A DNA stretch of 21,297 bases from Candidatus Zixiibacteriota bacterium (lineage in GTDB: Bacteria; Zixibacteria; MSB-5A5; JAABVY01; JAHJOQ01), in NCBI GenBank assembly GCA_024275215.1, contig JAJRZO010000513.1:1-21297 (forward strand). Direction: 5' to 3'. Below are positions 6,744 through 14,135 of the stretch, piece after piece; within the stretch, counting starts at the first letter, position 1, and the number at the start of each line of letters is the position of its first letter. The position numbers were made by a program, and so were the translations under genes. Under the pieces are notes generated by a model. It had not been told where the DNA came from and searched no databases. It saw nothing but the letters and a program-made list of their open reading frames with translations.

Positions 6744-8015
6744 TTACAACTCTGCCCCAATCACCTGCGCAGCATCATCCAGGAGTTCTTCGGTATGTTC
6801 GGTACTGATAAACATGACTTCGTAGCCCGACGGCGGGAGATACACGCCTTCATTGAGGACTGCGCGATGGATTGAATTGTATTTGTCGATGCCGGACTTC
6901 CTGATCTGGCTCGCTCTTCTCGGTCTCTCTTCCTGGAATGACAGCCATACAATTGAACCAACACGTACGACATCAGCATCATAATCAGCAAATTCCTCAA
7001 TCAGTCTTCTTTCGAAAAACGCACCGAGCTTTTCAAGATGTGAGTATGAGTTTTCACGTTCTATGACATCCAGTGTCGCAAGTCCCGCCGCCATCGTGAC
7101 AGGATTGCCGGATAATGTTCCAGCCTGATAGACAGGGCCATTCGGCGCGAGAATATCCATTATTTCGTGTCTTCCACCGAACGCGCCGACAGGCATCCCG
7201 CCTCCGATAACTTTGCCGAATGTCATGAGATCCGGCTCGATTTCGTACATCTCAGCCGCACCACCCCAGCCAACACGAAAACCTGTGATGACCTCATCGA
7301 AAATCAACAGCGATTCATATTTTTTTGTGATATTCCGCAGGAACGTAAGATACTCAGGTCGCTGGATCAACAAGCCGTTATTAGCCGGTATCGGTTCGAT
7401 AATAACCGCCGCTATATCATAGCCATGCTCGTCAAACAACTGTTGCACAGCATTCTCATCATCAAGTTCGGCAACCAATGTATTCCGAGCGAAATCCTCC
7501 GGCACCCCTGCGGATGACGGCGTTCCGAATGTCGCGAGTCCCGATCCGGCATTGACAAGCAAATAGTCGGCATGGCCATGATAGCAGCCATCGAATTTAA
7601 TGATCTTATCCCGACCCGTGTATCCGCGAGCAACACGAATCGCGGACATGACAGCCTCAGTTCCCGATGAGACAAACCTCACTTTCTCGACAGGCTTGAC
7701 CTTCTCGACAATTCTCTCGGCAAGTTCCACTTCAGCACTGGATCCGGTGCCGAATGTTATTCCGGATGTGCTGCTCCGGGCAAGTGATAATAAGATTTCG
7801 GGAGGACATTGCCCTAGAATCAGCGGCCCCCACGCTCCGCACAAATCAACATAAGTATTATCATCCACATCAACAATAATAGGTCCGGCGCCATAATCCA
7901 TGAATACCGGATCACCACCCACAGCTTTGAAAGCCCTGACCGGCGAGCTGACTCCGCCAGGGATTACTTTAACTGCCCGTTCATAAAGCTCTTTCGATTT
8001 CCTGTAATCAGCCAT
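6744..8015 (-). CDS. hemL: Glutamate-1-semialdehyde 2,1-aminomutase
   Basis: 423 residues. This PLP enzyme moves the amino group of glutamate-1-semialdehyde to give 5-aminolevulinate, the first committed tetrapyrrole precursor of the C5 route. It matches the family from end to end: PGGVSSPVRAFKAVGG near the start, VSSGTEAVMSAIRVARG, the CYHGHAD and FDEVITGFRV segments (PLP-contacting Asp240), and the Schiff-base lysine K268 in FGKVIGGGMPVGAFGG. YQAGTLSGNPVTMAAG follows. The ATG at 8015 lies inside the end of hemB (8-base overlap), so the two are translationally coupled. It is the last gene of hemC-hemB-hemL. Confidence 0.97.
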   Translation of the reverse strand: MADYRKSKELYERAVKVIPGGVSSPVRAFKAVGGDPVFMDYGAGPIIVDVDDNTYVDLCGAWGPLILGQCPPEILLSLARSSTSGITFGTGSSAEVELAERIVEKVKPVEKVRFVSSGTEAVMSAIRVARGYTGRDKIIKFDGCYHGHADYLLVNAGSGLATFGTPSSAGVPEDFARNTLVAELDDENAVQQLFDEHGYDIAAVIIEPIPANNGLLIQRPEYLTFLRNITKKYESLLIFDEVITGFRVGWGGAAEMYEIEPDLMTFGKVIGGGMPVGAFGGRHEIMDILAPNGPVYQAGTLSGNPVTMAAGLATLDVIERENSYSHLEKLGAFFERRLIEEFADYDADVVRVGSIVWLSFQEERPRRASQIRKSGIDKYNSIHRAVLNEGVYLPPSGYEVMFISTEHTEELLDDAAQVIGAEL

Positions 8016-8991
8016 CTAACCACCCATGTTTGAGAATATCACGAAGATGATATGTCAGAATAACATCCGCACCGGCGCGAGTGATCGCTGTCAGATTCTC
8101 AAGCACAAGCTGTTTCTCTTCGGCATACCCGCGTTCTGCCATCATCTTCACTATTGTGAATTCGCCGGAGACATTGTACGCCGCGACCGGCACTGCAAAC
8201 TGCGACTGCACATCAGCGATGACATCGAGATACGCAAGCGCAGGTTTTATCATGACGATATCCGTTCCCTCCTCAATATCAAGCGCGACTTCCTTTATCG
8301 CTTCCCGACGATTGCGGAAATCCATCTGGTATGTCTTGCGATCACCGTGAGCTGGAGCTGAATCGGCAGCATCCCTGAATGGGCCATAATACGCCGACGC
8401 ATACTTGGCCGAGTACGCCATAATAAGCGTATCCTCGAAGCCTGCATCATCAAGCGCATCCCGTATCGCACCGACACGACCATCCATCATGTCTGATGGC
8501 GCGACACAATCACACCCGACTTTGGCGAGACCTGTCGCCATTTCCGCTAGGATCGGCAGCGACGAATCGTTATCGATCTTGTCATCGGTAATAACACCGC
8601 AATGCCCCGAATCGGTATATGCACAAAGGCAGACATCGGCAGCAATGAAAATATCCTCGCCGAACTTGTCACGCAGCATTTTGATTGCCACATTGACAAC
8701 TGCGTCATCACCGAGTGCAGATGATGCTTTGGCATCTTTCCTGTCGGGCACGCCGAACAGCATGATTCGCTTTATGCCGAGCTTCATGTCATCGGCAAGC
8801 GACCTGGCGAGAGAATCCGGCGACTCCCGAAATATCCCCGGCATGCTCGGAATCTCGCCTTTGATTCCTTTACCCTCACAGACAAAGTATGGCTGGATCA
8901 TTCCAGCCGGTTTCAATGTAGTCTCTGCGACCATATCACGCAAAAGCCGACTCACTCGTAACCTGCGCGGACGATATATCATATCTGACAT
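8008..8991 (-). CDS. hemB: Porphobilinogen synthase (5-aminolevulinate dehydratase)
   Basis: 327 residues. It joins two 5-aminolevulinates into porphobilinogen. The two Schiff-base lysines are present (K196 in YSAKYASAYYGPFRDA, K249 in MIKPALAYLD). The cysteines C121, C123 and C131 in DVCLCAYTDSGHCG indicate the zinc-dependent type rather than the aspartate-rich magnesium type. The N-terminal RPRRLR element and APSDMMDGRVGAIR are also standard. GGGAGAAG stands a few bases before the ATG. It is 15 bp after hemC and overlaps hemL by 8 bases. Confidence 0.97.
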   Translation of the reverse strand: MSDMIYRPRRLRVSRLLRDMVAETTLKPAGMIQPYFVCEGKGIKGEIPSMPGIFRESPDSLARSLADDMKLGIKRIMLFGVPDRKDAKASSALGDDAVVNVAIKMLRDKFGEDIFIAADVCLCAYTDSGHCGVITDDKIDNDSSLPILAEMATGLAKVGCDCVAPSDMMDGRVGAIRDALDDAGFEDTLIMAYSAKYASAYYGPFRDAADSAPAHGDRKTYQMDFRNRREAIKEVALDIEEGTDIVMIKPALAYLDVIADVQSQFAVPVAAYNVSGEFTIVKMMAERGYAEEKQLVLENLTAITRAGADVILTYHLRDILKHGWLDG

Positions 8992-9006
8992 AATCTTCTC
9001 CCAGTA

Positions 9007-9912
9007 TCAATTCTCAGTCAATTGACTGTAAACATCTTCGATCACATTCTCAATACTATTCCCTGTCGCGTTCGCGCGCCTTATCTCTAACCAGTTTTCC
9101 GGTGATCCGATTCCGATGACAGCATCAAGCCTGAATCCATTATCCAGCATGCGAGCAGTCGCACCGAGCGGTAATTGACACCCGCCATCGAATCTGGCAA
9201 GCAACCCTCTTTCGAGACCGACCTGCAATCGCGTGTCAGAATCATTCAACATTGAAACTATTTTCTGTACCCTGCTGTCATCAGATCTGGTCTCGATAGC
9301 GAGAGCACCCTGAGCAGGCGCAGGAATGAAATAATCGACATCGAGAATCTTCCGCTCGAAATTCGAAATATCAATCTCAAGTCGCTTTATTCCTGCATAA
9401 GCAATGATAATTGCATCATACTCGCCATCGGCAAGCTTTCTGATTCGTGTCGGGACATTGCCACGAAGGTTGCGGACAACCAGTCCCGGCATCAAAGCCG
9501 CTATCTGGCATTGTCTCCTGACTGATGATGTTCCAATTGAACAATCAATACGCACGCCGAGCGGCTGCTCTGAATCAAAGCTGCCGGATCTGATCAGCAC
9601 AATTTCCCTTGGATCCTCGCGAGCACAAACTGCAGCAATTCCAAGCCCTGACGGAAGGGTTGTGGGAAGATCCTTCATTGAGTGCACAGCCAGATCAATA
9701 TCTCCTGCGAGCAGAGCTTCTTCGATCTCTTTCGTGAAAAAGCCCTTGCCCTCCATGTTGGAAAATGCAACATCGCTAACCCTGTCACCTGTGGTCTTAA
9801 TCACCCTGATTTCAGATTCAATGCCGGAACTATTCGCGAGGAGTCGCTGGATCATCCTGGACTGAGTCAGTGCAAGCTGCGATCCTCGTGAACCTATAAT
9901 CAGTTTATTCAT
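9007..9912 (-). CDS. hemC: Hydroxymethylbilane synthase (porphobilinogen deaminase)
   Basis: 301 residues. It condenses four porphobilinogens into linear hydroxymethylbilane, building on a dipyrromethane cofactor held by a cysteine, here C245 in FDGGCQLPLGA. Other signatures are IGSRGSQLALTQ at the N-terminus, AVHSMKDLPT (residues 75-84), GTSSVRRQCQ (128-136) and APAQGALAIE. I start at the ATG at 9912, which begins right at the conserved NKLIIGSRGS. A TTG five codons upstream is less likely. The Shine-Dalgarno is weak. It heads the haem operon and has a TATAAT box 40 bp upstream. hemA and hemD are not adjacent. Confidence 0.96.
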   Translation of the reverse strand: MNKLIIGSRGSQLALTQSRMIQRLLANSSGIESEIRVIKTTGDRVSDVAFSNMEGKGFFTKEIEEALLAGDIDLAVHSMKDLPTTLPSGLGIAAVCAREDPREIVLIRSGSFDSEQPLGVRIDCSIGTSSVRRQCQIAALMPGLVVRNLRGNVPTRIRKLADGEYDAIIIAYAGIKRLEIDISNFERKILDVDYFIPAPAQGALAIETRSDDSRVQKIVSMLNDSDTRLQVGLERGLLARFDGGCQLPLGATARMLDNGFRLDAVIGIGSPENWLEIRRANATGNSIENVIEDVYSQLTEN

Positions 9913-9951
9913 ATCTTTTAGTCTCAATTGTCATCGAGACATAATAAGCGG

Positions 9952-9957
9952 ATTATA
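9952..9957 (-). promoter_or_regulatory. Candidate -10 box for hemCBL
   Basis: A perfect TATAAT on the minus strand lies 40 bp before the hemC ATG. With a 17-base spacer the -35 would be GCCACA, only 3 of 6 matches, so the site would be weak or activator-dependent. Confidence 0.4.
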
Positions 9958-10114
9958 CAGGTCAGGCAAGTATATGTGGCATTTGCAGGTGGAATCCAAA
10001 ATGGGGCGGACGAATAGTGATTCTCCCCAAGGCTCTCTCCTTGAGTAGATTGTGTCTCTCATTCCGCTCCGCAGAATTCGGAATACGACACTGTTGTTAA
10101 ACTACGGATGATTC

Positions 10115-10213
10115 CTAAAACCTACCTGCCGAATTGTTTGCGGCATCTTTCTCGCTGTAAAAGTCACGGATGATACGCCAGGCATCCTCGGCAGTATCGG
10201 CGTAACTGAACAA
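10115..10213 (-). pseudogene. Severed C-terminal end of the LOG gene (in-frame continuation after TAG)
   Basis: Directly after the TAG, in the same frame, 32 codons read LFSYADTAEDAWRII then RDFYSEKDAANNSAGRF, then a second TAG at 10115-10117. LOG proteins commonly finish with a 'PEDL-LF-y-D-peeAW-ii-F' element, so this is the missing tail and the TAG replaces one codon just after PED-A. The base composition matches the gene. A sequencing error, a recent nonsense mutation or read-through would all look like this. Confidence 0.8.
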
Positions 10214-10981
10214 CTAGGCATCCTCAGGATCGATAGTCCCCTCCGACACCATAAACTCGAAATCGATCATCTTGCGCCAATAGTCTTCACCAAACAGGAT
10301 GATCGGAAGCGGTTCGATCTTCTTCGTCTGAACAAGAGTCAATCCTTCGAACAGTTCATCAAGTGTGCCGAATCCTCCCGGAAACGCAACAAGCGCTTTT
10401 GCGCGCAGCATGAAGTGCATCTTACGAATGGCGAAGTACCTGAACTGGAAACAGAGATCGCGAGTGATATACTTATTCGGCCGTTGCTCAAACGGGAGAG
10501 TTATATTCAGTCCTATGCTGACAGCACGGGATTCGTACGCACCACGGTTTGCGGCTTCCATTATTCCGGGACCGCCGCCGGTCACTATTACAAACTCACG
10601 CTGAACCGGTCGCTGTGATTGTCGTGACACAATCGACGCAAATTCTCTCGCTTCGTCATAGAAATCGGACTTGGAAAGAATACTCCGGGCGATTTTTAGT
10701 TGTTTCTTTATCTTGTCGTTCTTCGGATTGGCTTTCAGCTTCTTCTCAAGCCTCGCGACTTTGGCAGCCGCTTTTCTTTTCTCGACAATTCTTGTGCCGC
10801 CGAAAACAACAATCGTCGACTGGATATTGTGTTCCGAAAGTATCAGTTCAGGCTTGAGCAATTCGAGCTGCAAACGTACAGGTCTCAGTTCATCGCGTTC
10901 AAGGAGAACGGTGTCTTTATGCGCTACAATGTACGAGGGGCAATTATCCCACCATTTCCGATTGTTATTTCTTTCGGTCAT
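10214..10981 (-). CDS. LOG-family nucleotide 5'-monophosphate phosphoribohydrolase, ended early by an in-frame TAG
   Basis: 255 residues to the TAG at 10214-10216. LOG proteins (long mislabelled lysine decarboxylases) release the base from nucleoside 5'-monophosphates. The Rossmann-like core has FVIVTGGGPGIMEAANRGA (residues 130-148) and the signature PGGFGTLDELFEGLT (201-215), with R187 and K188 between. Ahead of the core is a charged helical insert of about 60 residues (RKAAAKVARLEKKLKA...), as in the longer members. I start at the ATG at 10981, with GGAG a few bases before it. The frame resumes after the TAG with a normal LOG C-terminus (see 10115-10213), so the protein is shortened or the stop is a recent change. 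Divergent from alanine racemase. Confidence 0.88.
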   Translation of the reverse strand: MTERNNNRKWWDNCPSYIVAHKDTVLLERDELRPVRLQLELLKPELILSEHNIQSTIVVFGGTRIVEKRKAAAKVARLEKKLKANPKNDKIKKQLKIARSILSKSDFYDEAREFASIVSRQSQRPVQREFVIVTGGGPGIMEAANRGAYESRAVSIGLNITLPFEQRPNKYITRDLCFQFRYFAIRKMHFMLRAKALVAFPGGFGTLDELFEGLTLVQTKKIEPLPIILFGEDYWRKMIDFEFMVSEGTIDPEDA

Positions 10982-11077
10982 CGAGTCTCCATTCACAGAG
11001 TCTAATCCAAACTGAATGCTATATATAATCCCCTGCAATCCGATCCGCAAGCAAGTTGTGATGCCAGGCGAACAGCC

Positions 11078-11107
11078 ATACTTGTATAAACCAAGTATTG
11101 GTTGACA
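11078..11107 (+). promoter_or_regulatory. Inverted repeat and -35 element between the LOG and alanine racemase genes
   Basis: ATACTTG (11078-11084) and CAAGTAT (11092-11098) form a 7-bp inverted repeat around TATAAAC. A consensus TTGACA follows at 11102-11107, with a poor -10 (TTAATT, 11125-11130) after 17 bases. The repeat could be an operator for the divergent pair. Modest evidence. Confidence 0.35.
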
Positions 11108-11139
11108 CTCTGGAAAGGTCAGTCTTAATTATCGGCATC

Positions 11140-12303
11140 ATGGAATTCAACTTCAATCAGCTTACGACATCATCTCGCATAGAAATCTCACGGTCTGCAC
11201 TCATTCACAACATCAGGACGATTCGATCCGGGATGGGGGCTGATGTCGGTATCGCGGCAGTAGTCAAGGCATTCGCCTATGGACATGGGTACAGCCAGGT
11301 CACCGACATCCTGAAAGATCAGGAGATCAAATTCTTTGCAGTGCATTCAATCGATGAAGCGGAAACACTGACCCGCAAATATCCCGACCTTCCGATATTG
11401 ATTCTCGGCTATGTCCCGAAGAACATGCTCGAATATGCCATCTCGAAACATTGGAGACTCTCGCTCTATAACATCGAAACAATCGGCGTATTGTCCAAAT
11501 TCGCAGCGAAAACCGGCAATGACGCCTATGTCCATCTCAAACTGGAGACCGGCACGAATCGACAGGGAATCAGCAGGAAACTCCTTCCTGAGTTCATCGA
11601 GGAACTGAAACGGCACCCAAAAGTAATATCTGAAGGCGTGGCGATGCACTTCGCGAATATCGAGGACACAACCGATCACAGCTTTGCACAGCATCAACTC
11701 AAACAATACAGGATAATGCTCGAACAGATTGAAAGCGCCGGTATTGCAATCGAGATTCGACACACTGCATCATCTGCGGCGTCACTATTGTTCGACAAAA
11801 CCCATTTCGATATGGTCAGGCTGGGAGTCTCCATGTATGGACTCTGGCCATCCAAAGAGACTTATCTTTCCTATGTGATGGCTCATGGGAAAGATTCTCT
11901 CCTGAAACCGGTGTTGTCGTGGAAATCAATCGTGGCGCAGATCAAGGATGTTCCCGCGGGCGAGTATATCGGTTATGGGTGCACATACAGAACAACCGCC
12001 GATTCGCGGATTGCAGTAATACCTGCAGGCTACTATGACGGATACGACAGAAAGCTTTCGAATATCGGGTATGTGTTGATTCGCGGGAAACGCGCGCCGG
12101 TGCGTGGACGAATTTGTATGGACATATTTATGGCGGATGTCACACATATTCCCGATGTCCATCTCGAAGATGAGGTTGTCCTGATTGGTAAACAGGGCAA
12201 CGAACAACTAACTGCAGAACAGCTCGCAGAGTGGGCTGACACAATAAACTATGAGATAGTTTCGAGAATCAACCCGTTACTCCCGAGAATAATAGTCGAA
12301 TAG
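11140..12303 (+). CDS. alr: Alanine racemase
   Basis: 387 residues. It interconverts L- and D-alanine for peptidoglycan using PLP. The Schiff-base lysine is K43 in VVKAFAYGHG. Other expected residues are present: HLKLETGTNRQG (lysine and arginine near the cofactor), MHFAN, MVRLGVSMYG (arginine to the PLP nitrogen), the catalytic tyrosine in GYGCTYRT, GRICMD and NYEIVSRI. Two unusual changes are a Phe at residue 45 where Asn or Asp is normal, and GYYDG where GYADG is normal. I chose the ATG at 11140 because the family begins just before 'RIEISRSALIHNI'; it has no clear Shine-Dalgarno, and a TTG at 11098 is the alternative. It overlaps no gene and is followed after 8 bases by the hydrolase. Confidence 0.92.
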   Translation: MEFNFNQLTTSSRIEISRSALIHNIRTIRSGMGADVGIAAVVKAFAYGHGYSQVTDILKDQEIKFFAVHSIDEAETLTRKYPDLPILILGYVPKNMLEYAISKHWRLSLYNIETIGVLSKFAAKTGNDAYVHLKLETGTNRQGISRKLLPEFIEELKRHPKVISEGVAMHFANIEDTTDHSFAQHQLKQYRIMLEQIESAGIAIEIRHTASSAASLLFDKTHFDMVRLGVSMYGLWPSKETYLSYVMAHGKDSLLKPVLSWKSIVAQIKDVPAGEYIGYGCTYRTTADSRIAVIPAGYYDGYDRKLSNIGYVLIRGKRAPVRGRICMDIFMADVTHIPDVHLEDEVVLIGKQGNEQLTAEQLAEWADTINYEIVSRINPLLPRIIVE

Positions 12304-12311
12304 GAGGACAA

Positions 12312-13085
12312 ATGCCGTTCACCGAGACCAATAGTATCAAGACATTTTACAATATCGAAGGCAAGGGTGATCCTGTGGTTTTTATTCACGGGCTTGGTCT
12401 GGATCGCGGAATATGGGATGATCAGGTTGCGGCAATCTCTGATTCCTATAAGACTCTCGTTTATGATCTTCGCGGGCACGGTGAATCAGACGCCCCTGAA
12501 ACGGGATATTCATACAAACATTACTCCGATGATCTCGGCGCTTTAATCAGCGAATGCGTCTCGCTTCCTGTTCATCTTGTCGGGCTTTCAATGGGAGGCG
12601 CTATTGCATTCAAATATGCGCGAGAGCATCCGGAGGATGCCAGATCGCTGACGCTGGTTGGTACACATATCTGTGGATATACAGCGTTTGAGAACTGGCC
12701 AAATCTATACAAAGTATCCCGATCCGAAGGCGTTGATGCAGCGCGAAAGATGTGGAAAGACTTTCGATTGTTCGCGTCTGTGAAATCAAACAAGAACAGA
12801 TGGAGAAAGCTGGGTAACATTGTTGATCGGTTCTCATGCGCGCCGTGGCTCGATCCGAATCCGCGCTACAAAGACGATGACGACTTTGCCAATGCCGGGC
12901 AGGTCTCCGTTCCATCGCTGATTGTATCGGGTACGCTCGACCCGGATTTTAGACCGATTTCGGAACATCTCGCACTCAAGATGCCTGACGCAAGATTCGA
13001 GAGCTTCAATTGCGGTCATCTCGTGAATTTCGAACTGCCTGACGAATTCAACGAGGCGCTCGGCGCGTTTTTGAGAGAATGTTGA
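12312..13085 (+). CDS. Alpha/beta-fold hydrolase
   Basis: 257 residues, typical of the single-domain hydrolases. The oxyanion element is VVFIHGLGLD (residues 22-31), the nucleophile S93 in GLSMGG, the acid probably D210 in SGTLDPDF, and the base H236 in CGHLVNFE. DLRGHGESDAP is the usual strand-turn motif. A small cap lies at about residues 120-190. No signal peptide, so cytoplasmic. The substrate cannot be told; relatives include esterases and enol-lactone hydrolases. AGGAGG at 12303-12308 stands just before the ATG, and the gene follows alr by 8 bases, so the two are co-transcribed. Confidence 0.9.
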   Translation: MPFTETNSIKTFYNIEGKGDPVVFIHGLGLDRGIWDDQVAAISDSYKTLVYDLRGHGESDAPETGYSYKHYSDDLGALISECVSLPVHLVGLSMGGAIAFKYAREHPEDARSLTLVGTHICGYTAFENWPNLYKVSRSEGVDAARKMWKDFRLFASVKSNKNRWRKLGNIVDRFSCAPWLDPNPRYKDDDDFANAGQVSVPSLIVSGTLDPDFRPISEHLALKMPDARFESFNCGHLVNFELPDEFNEALGAFLREC

Positions 13086-13121
13086 AAAAGGTTCCTTCAA
13101 CAAGCCCTTAAGAGAGGTGTC

Positions 13122-14135
13122 ATGATCGACAGATCGACAGGTCCCGAACAAAAACTCAGATTTGTGATCACCTTCATGCTGTTCATCCTGTTTGTGGGCG
13201 TCGCAGGCTATATGATCATTGAAAACGCCAGTTTTCTCGATTCTTTGTACATGACTGTTATCACGTTGACAACCGTCGGGTTCAGAGAAGCTATTGTATT
13301 GGATGAACCGGGTAAAATTTTCACGATAATCCTGCTGCTGATGGGGGTCGGCACGATATTCTATGCTGTCGGACTGGTTGGTCAGATGTTTCTCGAAGGC
13401 CAGATTGGAAGCCTTCTTTACAAGAGAAAGATGGAGCGAAGAATGTTCAAGTTAAAAGATCACTATGTTGTCGCAGGATACGGTCGTGTTGGCCAGACCG
13501 TTTGCGATGAATTCAGAAAACGCAGGAAACAGGTTGTAGTCATCGAGAACAACGACGAGCTTGCTGAACATCTCAAACAGAACGAAAACCACTACATTAT
13601 CGGTGACGCTACTCAGGATGAAACTCTCGAACGCGCAGGCATCGGCAATGCGTCAGCTCTCATCAGCACGCTTGCTGATGAAGCTCTCAATGTTTATCTG
13701 ACCCTGTCAGCAAGACAGTTGAACCCGAATCTTTTTATAATAGCAAGAGCCGACAGCAAAGACGCCGAAAAAAAACTGTATCGAGCAGGCGCCAACAGGG
13801 TCATCTGTCCGCATGAAATCGGTGGAATACGGATGGCGCTGACAACGATGCGACCGACCCTCGTAGATTTCATGCAGATCGAACAGGCAGGATCGGAACT
13901 TGAATTATCCATCGAGGAAGTCATTGTCCGTCCGAATTCCAGGATCGCGGGTACATCACTCAAGAATTCCGGCTTGCGAAGTGAACTCGACCTGATGGTA
14001 GTCGGGATCAAGAAAGAAGGTGACAACATGATAATAAATCCTTCGGCTGACACAATTATCGATGGCGGCAACACACTGATAGTCATTGGTATGAATCAGA
14101 ATCTTGCGAGGTTGGATGAGTATGTCGGTTCGTGA
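13122..14135 (+). CDS. Two-helix potassium channel with RCK (TrkA) domain
   Basis: 337 residues. Layout: helix 1 (about 13-33), pore loop with filter T51-V52-G53-F54-R55, helix 2 (about 66-88), then a cytoplasmic TrkA-N domain from about 107 (HYVVAGYGRVGQTV, with the nucleotide acid in VVVIENND, and GDATQDETLERAGI) and a TrkA-C domain (about 250-335). This is the MthK-like plan, in which ligand binding to the RCK ring gates the inner-membrane pore. The usual filter is TVGYG; here Tyr is Phe and the second Gly is Arg, so selectivity may differ. AGAGGTG precedes the ATG at 13122, 36 bases after the hydrolase. Its end overlaps the next gene by about 20 bases. Confidence 0.93.
   Translation: MIDRSTGPEQKLRFVITFMLFILFVGVAGYMIIENASFLDSLYMTVITLTTVGFREAIVLDEPGKIFTIILLLMGVGTIFYAVGLVGQMFLEGQIGSLLYKRKMERRMFKLKDHYVVAGYGRVGQTVCDEFRKRRKQVVVIENNDELAEHLKQNENHYIIGDATQDETLERAGIGNASALISTLADEALNVYLTLSARQLNPNLFIIARADSKDAEKKLYRAGANRVICPHEIGGIRMALTTMRPTLVDFMQIEQAGSELELSIEEVIVRPNSRIAGTSLKNSGLRSELDLMVVGIKKEGDNMIINPSADTIIDGGNTLIVIGMNQNLARLDEYVGS

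Noticed and set aside
10052..10091. Hairpin or terminator in the LOG-hemC gap
   Set aside because: GTGTC/GACAC and ATTCCG/CGGAAT pair only with internal bulges and a 12-base loop, and there is no T-tract.
10115..10216. Genome-wide recoding of TAG as an amino acid
   Set aside because: TAG ends the OPT gene (267-269), pntB (4806-4808) and alr (12301-12303) at the right lengths, so TAG works as a stop here.
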